A DNA stretch of 11,620 bases from assembly GCA_945956975.1 (NCBI GenBank), contig CAMFKC010000018.1, positions 1-11,620 on the forward strand, given 5' to 3'. Shown here in pieces: positions 1 through 6,510 of this stretch (the first letter of the stretch is position 1; every line of letters starts with the position of its first letter). The notes beneath the pieces are model-generated. The model was not told where the DNA came from. It worked only from the letters and a program-made list of their open reading frames with translations, and ran no database searches. The position numbers and the translations under genes were made by a program. This stretch comes from an uncultured Methylocystaceae bacterium (GTDB taxonomy: Bacteria; Pseudomonadota; Alphaproteobacteria; Rhizobiales; Beijerinckiaceae).

Positions 1-391
1 GCTGGTGCCCGTCGACATGCGTGGGCTCGGCGCCCATCGCATCGCAGAAGGCGTCGATCTGCCGGCCGATTTCCGCCTCGATTTCCGCGCGCGGCAGGCG
101 GCGCGACAGGGCGGCCGCAACCAGCGCGCCAAGCCCGGGAAATTCGCCGCCCGGCGCAACCCGCGGCATGGGCCCGAGCGGCGCGCCGACGGTGAGCGTG
201 ACATGCAGGCCGAGATCCACCGGCGGGCGGGCGGCCTGCCAGTCGCGCGCGGCGCGTCGGAAGTCGGGCAGCGAGGCCATTGCGGAGGCAGCCGAAATCC
301 GGCCCGCTGCAGCCGTCTCCAGAAGCCCGCGGCTGACCGCTTCAGTCATGCCGTAGTCGTCCGCGCACAGGATGAAGTCGAGTTCGTCCAT
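1..391 (-). CDS. ChbG/HpnK (YdjC) family carbohydrate deacetylase, N-terminal part (runs off window)
   Basis: Reading the minus strand from the ATG at 391 gives 130 residues without a stop up to the window edge. The frame has the family's three metal-site signatures in order: CADDYG (residues 9-14), DLGLHVTLT (59-67, His63) and HVDGHQ (125-130), where the sequence is cut. Family members remove N-acetyl groups from sugars or sugar lipids; examples are ChbG on chitin disaccharides, HpnK in hopanoid loci and NaxD on undecaprenyl-phosphate-GalNAc. An in-frame ATG at 433 would add 14 basic residues. I prefer 391 because the ADDYG motif normally lies within about 15 residues of the start. Neither start has a strong ribosome site. 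The gene diverges from an ArnC-like glycosyltransferase 130 bp away, which suggests a role in envelope sugar modification. The C-terminal part is not visible, so the substrate is inference. Confidence 0.85.
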   Translation of the reverse strand, partial: MDELDFILCADDYGMTEAVSRGLLETAAAGRISAASAMASLPDFRRAARDWQAARPPVDLGLHVTLTVGAPLGPMPRVAPGGEFPGLGALVAAALSRRLPRAEIEAEIGRQIDAFCDAMGAEPTHVDGHQ

Positions 392-522
392 CGGTCCGTC
401 CGGAGGACGCTGCGCCCTCTTCGCGATTTTCATCGCCGGTTCAGGCGGCAAGATCAACAAGGGCCGCCAGGTCCGCCAGCCAGAATCGGCCTTCCCCTTT
501 GCCCCCACCCGCACTAAGCCTT

Positions 523-1557
523 ATGCCCCGATCAAGCAGCGTTGAACCGGAGAAGCCATTGGCCGCCGAGGCCCACAAGATACCAGAACTGACGGTCCTC
601 GTTCCCGTGTTCAACGAGGCGGAGAATGTCGCGCCGCTGCTGGCGCGGCTGACGCCTGCCTTGGAGCGCTGCGTGGCGTCGCATGAGGTGATCTTCGTGG
701 ACGACGGCTCGAAGGACGGCACGATGGACGCCGTGCGCGACGCGCATGCGCGCGACCCGCGCGTCGACGCGATTTCGTTCAGCCGCAATTTCGGCAAGGA
801 GGTGGCCATCGCAGCGGGGCTGGATCATGCCCGCGGCCGCGCCGTCGTCATCATGGACGCGGACCTGCAGCATCCCCCCGAGGCGATCGCCAGCATGGTG
901 GAGAAGTGGCGCGAGGGCTACGGCAACGTCTATGGCCTGCGCAGCGATCGCGACAGCGACTCCGCCTTGCGGCGCGCGCTGACGGCGCGCTTCTACCGTT
1001 TGTTCGCGCGGCTCGGCGAGACGCGGCTGCCGCCCGGCGCCGGCGACTTCCGCCTGCTGGACCGCCGGGCGGTCAATGCGCTGATGCGCATGCGGGAGCG
1101 CGCGCGTTTCAACAAGGGCCTGTATTCGTGGATCGGCTTCAAGTCGATCGGCATTCCCTACCAGGACGCGGAACGCGCATTCGGCGAATCGAAATTCACC
1201 TATCGCAAGCTGACCCGCTTCGCGCTGGACGGGCTGATGTCGTTTTCGACCGTGCCGCTGATGGTATGGACATTCATCGGCATGACCGTCTCCTTCCTGG
1301 CGATGTTTGCGGCCGTCTACATGGTCATATCCACGCTGATCAAAGGCACGGACGTGCCGGGCTACGCCTCGCTGATCGTGTCGATCAGCTTCCTCTCGGG
1401 CATCCAGCTCATGTCGCTCGGCATTCTCGGCGAATATATCGGCCGCATCTTCGCCGAGGTGAAGGGACGCCCGCTCTATATCGTCGCCGAGCACCTCTCG
1501 GTCGACGAGCGCGACCGCGCCATCCGCGACAGCGCGACGCCGCGCGCGGCCGAATGA
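523..1557 (+). CDS. Family 2 glycosyltransferase, ArnC/GtrB-like (polyprenyl-phosphate sugar transferase)
   Basis: This 344-residue protein has the dolichol/bactoprenyl-phosphate glycosyltransferase layout. An N-terminal GT-A domain carries VPVFNEAENV (28-37), the nucleotide-binding VDDGSKDGT (59-67), a GLDHARG segment (99-105) and the metal-binding DADLQHPPE (112-120). Two C-terminal membrane helices follow, at about 241-273 and 281-309, ending in the family-typical GEYIGRIFAEVKGRPLY. Such enzymes move a sugar from a nucleotide donor onto undecaprenyl phosphate at the inner face of the cytoplasmic membrane. The ATG at 523 starts about 20 residues before the first beta strand. A TTG at 499 would only add PPPALSL. 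Neither has a clear Shine-Dalgarno. The stop overlaps the murJ start (ATGA), so the two are probably co-translated. The donor sugar cannot be read from the sequence. ArnC, GtrB and FlmF-like roles all fit. Confidence 0.9.
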   Translation: MPRSSSVEPEKPLAAEAHKIPELTVLVPVFNEAENVAPLLARLTPALERCVASHEVIFVDDGSKDGTMDAVRDAHARDPRVDAISFSRNFGKEVAIAAGLDHARGRAVVIMDADLQHPPEAIASMVEKWREGYGNVYGLRSDRDSDSALRRALTARFYRLFARLGETRLPPGAGDFRLLDRRAVNALMRMRERARFNKGLYSWIGFKSIGIPYQDAERAFGESKFTYRKLTRFALDGLMSFSTVPLMVWTFIGMTVSFLAMFAAVYMVISTLIKGTDVPGYASLIVSISFLSGIQLMSLGILGEYIGRIFAEVKGRPLYIVAEHLSVDERDRAIRDSATPRAAE

Positions 1558-3134
1558 TCCGAAACCTGCTCTCGGTCGGCGGCTTCACGCTGCTGTCGCG
1601 CATCACGGGATTCGTGCGCGACATCGTGCTGGCGGCGACGCTCGGCGCGGGCTTCATGAACGACGCCTTCGTCGTCGCCTTCCGCCTGCCCAACCATTTC
1701 CGCGCGATTTTCGGCGAAGGCGCATTCAACGCCGCTTTCGTGCCCTCCTATGCGCGCGTGCTGGAGACGGAAGGCGCGGCGGAGGCGAAGGCCTTCTCCA
1801 GCCGCATCTTCGCATTGCTGCTCGGCTCGCAAGTGTTGCTTCTGGTGTTCGCGCTGGTCTTCACCCCGCTGCTGGTCGATCTTCTGGCGCCGGGTTTTCG
1901 CAGCGACCCCGCCAAATTCGACCTCGCCGTCGCGCTGACGCGGGTGACGTTTCCCTATCTGCTTTTCGTCACGCTGGTGACGCTGCAATCGGGCGTGCTC
2001 AACGCCAACGGCAAGTTCGCGGCGGCAGCCTTCTCGCCGGTGTTGATGAACGTCACGATGATCGCCGCGCTATCGGTCGCCTTCCTGTTTCCGAGCGCGG
2101 CCTATGCGGCGGCGGCGGGCGTGTCGCTGTCGGGCGTGCTGCAATACGCGCAGCTCGACATCGCCGCGCGTCGCGCGGGCATTGCGCCGGTGCTGATGCG
2201 GCCGCGCTGGGACATCGACATCAGGCAGTTCTTCCGCGCCCTCGGGCCCGCGGTCATCGGCTCGGCTGGCGTGCAGATCGCGCTGTTCGTCGACACGATC
2301 ATCTCGTCGCTGCTCCCGACGGGCGGCCCGTCGTCAATCTACTATGCGGACCGCATCTATCAATTGCCGATCGGCGTGATCGGCATCGCCGCCGGCACGG
2401 TCCTGCTGCCGGAAATGAGCCGCGCCTTCTCGGCCGGCGCGCCGGAAGAAGCGATCCGCGCGCAGAACCGCACGATGGCGCTGACCATTGCGCTGGCCGC
2501 GCCCTTCTTCATCGCCTTTGTCGCCATTCCCGATCTCATCATGCGCGCGGTTTTCGTGCGCGGGCGCTTCACCGAGGCGGACGCCGCCGCCGCCGCCGCG
2601 GTGCTTGCGGCCTACGGCATCGGCTTGTTCGCCATCGTGCTGATCTCTTCCGCGCGCGCCAGCTTCCAAGGGCGCGGCGATACGACGACGCCGATGATCG
2701 CTTCGCTGACCGCCGTCGCGCTCAACGTCGGCTTGAAGCTCATGCTCTACAAGCCGCTCGGCGCGCCGGGCCTGGCGGTGGCGACCGCCGTCGGCGCCTG
2801 GCTCAATTTCGGCATTCTCGTCGTGCTGGCGATCCGCGTGGGGGCAATGGCGCCCAATGCCGTGCTCATCAAGGTCGCCGGCGCGAGCCTTGCAGGCGCG
2901 GTCGCTCTGGCTGGCGTCGCCGTATTCGGCCAACCCCACGCCCACGCCTTTGCGGCCCGGTTCGGCGGCTTTGCCGATATGATCGAACTCGCGCTGCTGG
3001 GGATCGCAGGCATGGCGGCCTATATCCTCGTGTTCCTCGCCGCCGCCAAGGCGATGCGCCTCGATCTGTCGGCGCTCAAGGGCGCGCGGCGACGGGCGAA
3101 AACCGCCGTTGCAGCCAAGGAGACCGGCGCATGA
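1554..3134 (+). CDS. murJ: Lipid II flippase MurJ (MviN family)
   Basis: This is a 526-residue, very hydrophobic MATE/MOP-type membrane protein of normal family length. It carries the residues that E. coli MurJ needs, shifted by 2-3 positions: SRITGFVRD gives Arg16 and Arg22 (E. coli 18 and 24), then Asp37 (39), Arg50 (52), Glu55 (57) and Arg267 in YYADRIYQLP (270). Family members move the peptidoglycan precursor lipid II across the cytoplasmic membrane. The same frame stays open far upstream through the glycosyltransferase gene, but homology begins exactly at MIRNLLSVGGF, whose ATG overlaps the upstream stop codon by 4 nt. A GCC triplet run (2582-2599) encodes a short Ala stretch before a helix. 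The context is unusual: alphaproteobacterial murJ more often sits between glnD and trpS. A paralog serving another lipid-linked sugar is possible, but the conserved charged residues favour true MurJ. Confidence 0.92.
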   Translation: MIRNLLSVGGFTLLSRITGFVRDIVLAATLGAGFMNDAFVVAFRLPNHFRAIFGEGAFNAAFVPSYARVLETEGAAEAKAFSSRIFALLLGSQVLLLVFALVFTPLLVDLLAPGFRSDPAKFDLAVALTRVTFPYLLFVTLVTLQSGVLNANGKFAAAAFSPVLMNVTMIAALSVAFLFPSAAYAAAAGVSLSGVLQYAQLDIAARRAGIAPVLMRPRWDIDIRQFFRALGPAVIGSAGVQIALFVDTIISSLLPTGGPSSIYYADRIYQLPIGVIGIAAGTVLLPEMSRAFSAGAPEEAIRAQNRTMALTIALAAPFFIAFVAIPDLIMRAVFVRGRFTEADAAAAAAVLAAYGIGLFAIVLISSARASFQGRGDTTTPMIASLTAVALNVGLKLMLYKPLGAPGLAVATAVGAWLNFGILVVLAIRVGAMAPNAVLIKVAGASLAGAVALAGVAVFGQPHAHAFAARFGGFADMIELALLGIAGMAAYILVFLAAAKAMRLDLSALKGARRRAKTAVAAKETGA

Positions 3135-3793
3135 GCCAACCGATGCTCTACGTATTCGACGCCTACGGCACGTTGTTCGACGTCCATTCGGCGGTCGCGC
3201 GCCATCGCGCGCTGGTCGGCCCCGAGGCCGAGCGCATGTCGGAAATCTGGCGCACGAAACAGCTCGAATACACCTGGACGCGTTCGCTGATGGGCGCCTA
3301 TCGGGATTTCGCGGGCCTGACCGAGGATGCGCTGGATTTCGCCGCTGCGCGCTGCGGCGGCATTTCTGCCGAGGCGCGGGCCAAGCTGCTGTCGGCCTAT
3401 GAAACGCTCGACGCCTTCCCCGATGTCGTCCCGACGCTGAAGGCGCTGAAGGCCAAGGGCGCGCGGCTCGTCATCCTGTCGAACGGCACGCCGGCGATGC
3501 TGGAGAGCGCCGTGCGGTCGGCCGGTCTCGACGATCTGCTCGATCCCTCGATCTCCGTTGCGGAGGTCGGCGTGTTCAAGACGGATTTCCGGGTCTACGA
3601 GCGCGTCGGCGCGCGCTATGGCGTTGCGCCCGCCGATGTCTCGTTCCAGTCGTCGAACCGCTGGGACGTCGCGGGCGCATCGCGGTTCGGGTTCCGCGCG
3701 GTCTGGATCAATCGCAGCAAGGCGCCCGACGAATATCGCGACATGCCCCCGGCGGCCGTGCTGGACGGGCTCGCCGGGCTGCTGGAGCAATAG
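3131..3793 (+). CDS. Haloacid dehalogenase, type II ((S)-2-haloacid dehalogenase)
   Basis: This 220-residue HAD-superfamily hydrolase matches the L-2-haloacid dehalogenase subgroup. The nucleophile is Asp10 in FDAYGTLFD, with Thr14 next to it and Arg41 in WRTKQLEYTW. SNGTP (117-121), Lys150 and Tyr156 in GVFKTDFRVY, and Ser174, Asn176 and Asp179 in FQSSNRWDVAGA follow. These align, at an offset of 0 or 1, with every catalytic residue described for L-DEX from Pseudomonas sp. YL. The family hydrolyses (S)-2-haloacids to (R)-2-hydroxyacids by inversion, using an aspartyl-ester intermediate; it acts in the cytoplasm. The start is the ATG overlapping the murJ stop (ATGA), so expression is coupled to the envelope genes although no functional link is obvious. 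The real substrate may differ, since many genomic members have unknown targets. Confidence 0.9.
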   Translation: MSQPMLYVFDAYGTLFDVHSAVARHRALVGPEAERMSEIWRTKQLEYTWTRSLMGAYRDFAGLTEDALDFAAARCGGISAEARAKLLSAYETLDAFPDVVPTLKALKAKGARLVILSNGTPAMLESAVRSAGLDDLLDPSISVAEVGVFKTDFRVYERVGARYGVAPADVSFQSSNRWDVAGASRFGFRAVWINRSKAPDEYRDMPPAAVLDGLAGLLEQ

Positions 3794-3829
3794 ACCGCGC
3801 GCTCCGAGGCTCGCGGCCGTCTTCACGTT

Positions 3830-4249
3830 TCAGGCGCTGCCGACCATCTGCGACAGCCCCGGAATTCCGCGCGCGATCTCCTTGACCCGCTCAGGCCCGA
3901 TCTGCTCGCCGCCGAATTCGAAGATCTGCTTGCCTACGGTCTTGATCTGATCGGTGTCGAGGCCCTGGTCCTTCAACTGCCCGGCGAGCGCCATCAGGCC
4001 GCCGGCGCTGCCAGCGGCGCCGCCGAGGCCGCCGAGCATCCCGCCGAGCGCGCCCATCAGTCCGCCGCCGCCGTCCGCGGCGCCCTGTGCGATGGCTTCG
4101 TCGCCGCCGGGAATCGCCCTGAGGAGATCGCCGACCGGACCTTCGGGCGCGTGCTTTTTGAGAAACCCGAGGATCAGGCCGATCGCCTGGCGCGCCGTGG
4201 CTTCGTCGATGCCTGTCGCGGCCACGATCCGTTGAATAAGCTCTTCCAT
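3830..4249 (-). CDS. Small Gly-rich protein, DUF2267/DUF2780-like (function unknown)
   Basis: This protein of 139 residues has three parts. A helical N-terminus (MEELIQRIVAATGIDEATAR, then a hydrophobic helix to about residue 32) is followed by a Gly/Ala/Met/Leu-rich stretch (about 60-84, with repeats such as GALGGMLGGLGG). A helical C-terminus (about 85-135) contains DTDQIKTVGKQIFEF. There is no signal peptide. I chose the ATG at 4249 because AAGAGG (4255-4260 on the minus strand) sits 5 nt upstream; a longer frame adding ten residues (MSAFEHQEVV) lacks such a site. The pattern resembles the DUF2267 and DUF2780 small-protein families, but I cannot place it firmly. It is convergent with the dehalogenase gene and divergent from the HerA-like ATPase gene, 197 bp away. 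The coding call is much surer than the family call. Confidence 0.7.
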   Translation of the reverse strand: MEELIQRIVAATGIDEATARQAIGLILGFLKKHAPEGPVGDLLRAIPGGDEAIAQGAADGGGGLMGALGGMLGGLGGAAGSAGGLMALAGQLKDQGLDTDQIKTVGKQIFEFGGEQIGPERVKEIARGIPGLSQMVGSA

Positions 4250-4446
4250 GACAACCTCTTGATGTTCAAAAGCGCTCACCGGTGGCCGGCGGCCGGAGAG
4301 GCCGGGGATTAGTCGCGCCCATCGCAGGCGATTGCAAGGCTGAAAAGCCGGCGCGCTTTCCCTCGCCGGACGTGGCGCGGGCTGGCCGCTTGCCGTATAG
4401 ATCGGGCATTCGCATGTGATTTGCGCGCGAGGCCGCGCCAGCAGGA

Positions 4447-6021
4447 ATGGAGCAATCCGTGGCGGACGATCCCAACCAGGTCGAAGGCAAGATTCTCGTC
4501 GGCAAGAGCAGCGACGCCTATCGCTACCTCAACCTGCCGCTCGGCAACCGCCACGGGCTCGTGACCGGGGCGACCGGCACCGGCAAGACGGTGACGCTGC
4601 AAAAGCTGGCGGAAGGTTTCTCCAACGCCGGCACGGCCGTCTTCGCCGCCGACGTGAAGGGCGATCTCTCCGGGCTGTCGCAGCCCGGCGATTCCAAGCC
4701 GCCCTTCGTCAAGCGGGCGCAGGAACTGGGGATGCAATATACGCCCGACACGTTCCCCGTGGTGTTCTGGGACGTGTTCGGCGAACAGGGCCACCCGATC
4801 CGCGCCACGATCTCCGAGATGGGCCCGCTGCTGATGGCGCGCCTGCTGGAGCTCAACGACACGCAGGAAGGCGTGCTCAACATCGTCTTCCGCGTCGCCG
4901 ACGACAACGGCCTGGCGCTGCTCGACCTCAAGGACCTGCGCGCGACGCTCCAGTTCGTCGCCGACAACGCCTCCACGCTCACCACCAAATACGGCAATGT
5001 CGCCATTGCAACGGTCGGCGCGATCCAGCGCCAGCTGCTGGTTCTGGAGAACCAGGGCGCGGAGAAATTCTTCGGCGAGCCGGCGCTCGACATCGCCGAC
5101 TTCCTGCGCACCGACCGTGACGGGCGCGGTGTGATCAACATCCTCTCCGCCGACAAGCTGATGCGCTCGCCGAAGCTCTACGCGACCTTCCTACTGTGGA
5201 TGCTGTCGGAACTGTTCGAGCACCTGCCGGAGGTCGGCGACGCCGACAAGCCGAAGCTCGTCTTCTTCTTCGACGAGGCGCACCTGCTGTTCGACGATGC
5301 GCCCAAGTCGCTGATGACCGCGATCGAGCAGGTCGTGCGCCTCATCCGCTCCAAGGGCGTCGGCGTCTATTTCGTGACGCAGAACCCGCTCGACGTGCCG
5401 CAGACCGTGCTCGGCCAGCTCGGCAACCGCGTGCAGCATGCGCTGCGCGCCTTCACGCCGCGCGACCAGAAGGCGGTGAAGGCTGCCGCCGACACCTTCC
5501 GGCAGAATCCGAAATTCGACACGGCGACCGTCATCATGCAGCTCGGCGTCGGCGAGGCGCTGGTGTCCATGCTTGACCCCAAGGGCACGCCCGAGATGGT
5601 CGACCGTGCGCTGATCGCGCCGCCCTCGGCGCGCGTGGGGCCCGTGACGGACGCCGAGCGCGCGGCGACGATCAAGGGCAGCAAGCTCGTCGGAAAATAC
5701 GACACGGCGATCGACCGGGAATCGGCGTTCGAGATCCTGCAGAAGCGCGCGGCGGGCCATGCCGACAGCGCGGCGGGTGGCGCAGCCGCGCCGGATAATC
5801 AGGCGGCGGAAGCCTCGAGCGGGGGCGGCATTCTCGGCCAGATCGGCGGCATGCTGGGCAATGTGCTCGGCGGCGGCGGAACAACCGCAACCGGCAAGCG
5901 CCAGCGTATGTCCACGGGCGAAATGATCGTGCGCTCGGCTGCACAATCGGCGGCGCGGTCGATGGGCACGCAGATCACGCGCGCGATCCTGCGTGGCGTG
6001 CTGGGCGGCCTGTCCCGCTAA
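4447..6021 (+). CDS. DUF853 HerA-like P-loop ATPase (YjgR family)
   Basis: This 524-residue protein belongs to the HerA/FtsK-type P-loop superfamily, bacterial DUF853 branch (E. coli YjgR). It has Walker A GATGTGKT (41-48), the family segment FAADVKGDLSGL (66-77), Walker B LVFFFDEAHLLF (271-282), and YFVTQNPLDVP (308-318) as a sensor-like region. The C-terminus changes character: a Gly-rich linker (459-478, GGGILGQIGGMLGN) and a basic helical tail ending in RGVLGGLSR. The family's role is not established; a DNA-translocating or helicase-like ATPase is inferred from HerA. Start choice is open. The ATG at 4447 has only an AGGA touching it, whereas an in-frame GTG at 4459 has GGAG (4449-4452) six bases upstream, making that product four residues shorter. 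The stop codon overlaps the Shine-Dalgarno of the next gene. Confidence 0.9.
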   Translation: MEQSVADDPNQVEGKILVGKSSDAYRYLNLPLGNRHGLVTGATGTGKTVTLQKLAEGFSNAGTAVFAADVKGDLSGLSQPGDSKPPFVKRAQELGMQYTPDTFPVVFWDVFGEQGHPIRATISEMGPLLMARLLELNDTQEGVLNIVFRVADDNGLALLDLKDLRATLQFVADNASTLTTKYGNVAIATVGAIQRQLLVLENQGAEKFFGEPALDIADFLRTDRDGRGVINILSADKLMRSPKLYATFLLWMLSELFEHLPEVGDADKPKLVFFFDEAHLLFDDAPKSLMTAIEQVVRLIRSKGVGVYFVTQNPLDVPQTVLGQLGNRVQHALRAFTPRDQKAVKAAADTFRQNPKFDTATVIMQLGVGEALVSMLDPKGTPEMVDRALIAPPSARVGPVTDAERAATIKGSKLVGKYDTAIDRESAFEILQKRAAGHADSAAGGAAAPDNQAAEASSGGGILGQIGGMLGNVLGGGGTTATGKRQRMSTGEMIVRSAAQSAARSMGTQITRAILRGVLGGLSR

Positions 6022-6026
6022 GGAGG
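6020..6026 (+). promoter_or_regulatory. Strong ribosome binding site overlapping the DUF853 stop
   Basis: AAGGAGG shares two bases with the TAA stop (6019-6021) of the upstream ATPase gene and lies 5 nt before the ATG at 6032. It fixes the start of the DUF1761 gene, excluding a longer open frame from 5993, and points to translational coupling of the two genes. Confidence 0.85.
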
Positions 6027-6031
6027 CGTCG

Positions 6032-6442
6032 ATGCCCATGCCCTGGCTCGCGATTGCCGCGGCGGCGGTCGCCGCGTGGGTCTTCGGCGCAATCTGGTTC
6101 GGCCTGCTCGGTCGACCCTGGGCGATCGGCCTCGGTCTCATGCCCCCCGATCCCTCGGCGCCGCGCGGCAACCCGCCTGTGTTCGCGCTCGTTTTCTCGC
6201 TCGTCGCCGAATTCGTCATGGCCGTCATTCTCGATGGGCTGCTGACGCAGATCGCAGGCCCGCAATTCGGGCTCTTGCCCGCCTTGGTCGGCGCATTTTT
6301 CGTCTGGCTCGGCTTCGTCGCGCCCGCGATCGCGACCAACTACGCCTACCAGAAGCGCCCGTGGCCGGTTTATGCGGTCGATCTCGGCCATTGGCTTGGC
6401 GTTCTCCTGATCGAGGGCGCCGTGCTCAGCCTGCTGGCGTGA
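6032..6442 (+). CDS. DUF1761 family small integral membrane protein
   Basis: This protein of 136 residues has four predicted membrane helices, at about 5-27, 48-70, 79-104 and 114-135. The first helix carries the family-like pattern FGAIWFGLLGRPW, with a short periplasm- or cytoplasm-facing loop (36-48, PPDPSAPRGNP) after it. The fourth helix begins after YQKRPWPVYAVDLGHW. This arrangement and length match DUF1761, whose function is unknown. The start is set by the strong AAGGAGG site 5 nt upstream. It directly follows the HerA-like ATPase, sharing the stop/ribosome-site bases, so the two are probably one transcript. A 68-bp spacer separates it from the peptidase gene, which has its own ribosome site. 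No catalytic or ligand-binding motif is visible. Confidence 0.8.
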   Translation: MPMPWLAIAAAAVAAWVFGAIWFGLLGRPWAIGLGLMPPDPSAPRGNPPVFALVFSLVAEFVMAVILDGLLTQIAGPQFGLLPALVGAFFVWLGFVAPAIATNYAYQKRPWPVYAVDLGHWLGVLLIEGAVLSLLA

Positions 6443-6510
6443 GCGCGGCGCGCACTTTGACGCTGCTCGGACCGGCGCGGTAAATTCGCGGCTAATCAGG
6501 AGTCGCGCCG

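Noticed and set aside
5..517. Open frame of 170 codons on the plus strand over the left edge
   Set aside because: It is Arg/Pro-rich and shadows the minus-strand ChbG/HpnK gene, which carries the CADDYG, GLHVTLT and HVDGHQ motifs.
532..1494. Long antisense open frame over the glycosyltransferase gene
   Set aside because: Composition rich in Arg, His and Gln with no motif. The plus strand has a clear GT2 protein. Such frames are expected in GC-rich coding DNA.
906..1553. 216-codon in-frame extension upstream of murJ
   Set aside because: It overlaps the GT2 gene in another frame and is low-complexity Arg/Ala. MurJ homology begins exactly at the ATG at 1554.
2582..2599. GCC triplet run in murJ as a possible variable microsatellite
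   Set aside because: Six GCC codons for Ala before a helix are ordinary in GC-rich alphaproteobacteria. No sign of variation can be seen in one sequence.
3795..3816. Possible bidirectional terminator, stem CCGCG/CGCGG with a 12-nt loop between convergent genes
   Set aside because: Only 5 bp, with no T-tract on either side. Too weak to call.
4348..4369. CCGGCG/CGCCGG hairpin in the spacer between the Gly-rich protein and ATPase genes
   Set aside because: A short GC stem with a 10-nt loop is expected by chance here. No promoter, riboswitch or terminator features accompany it.
5191..6339. 382-codon minus-strand frame opposite the ATPase and DUF1761 genes
   Set aside because: It crosses two supported genes and has shadow-type composition.
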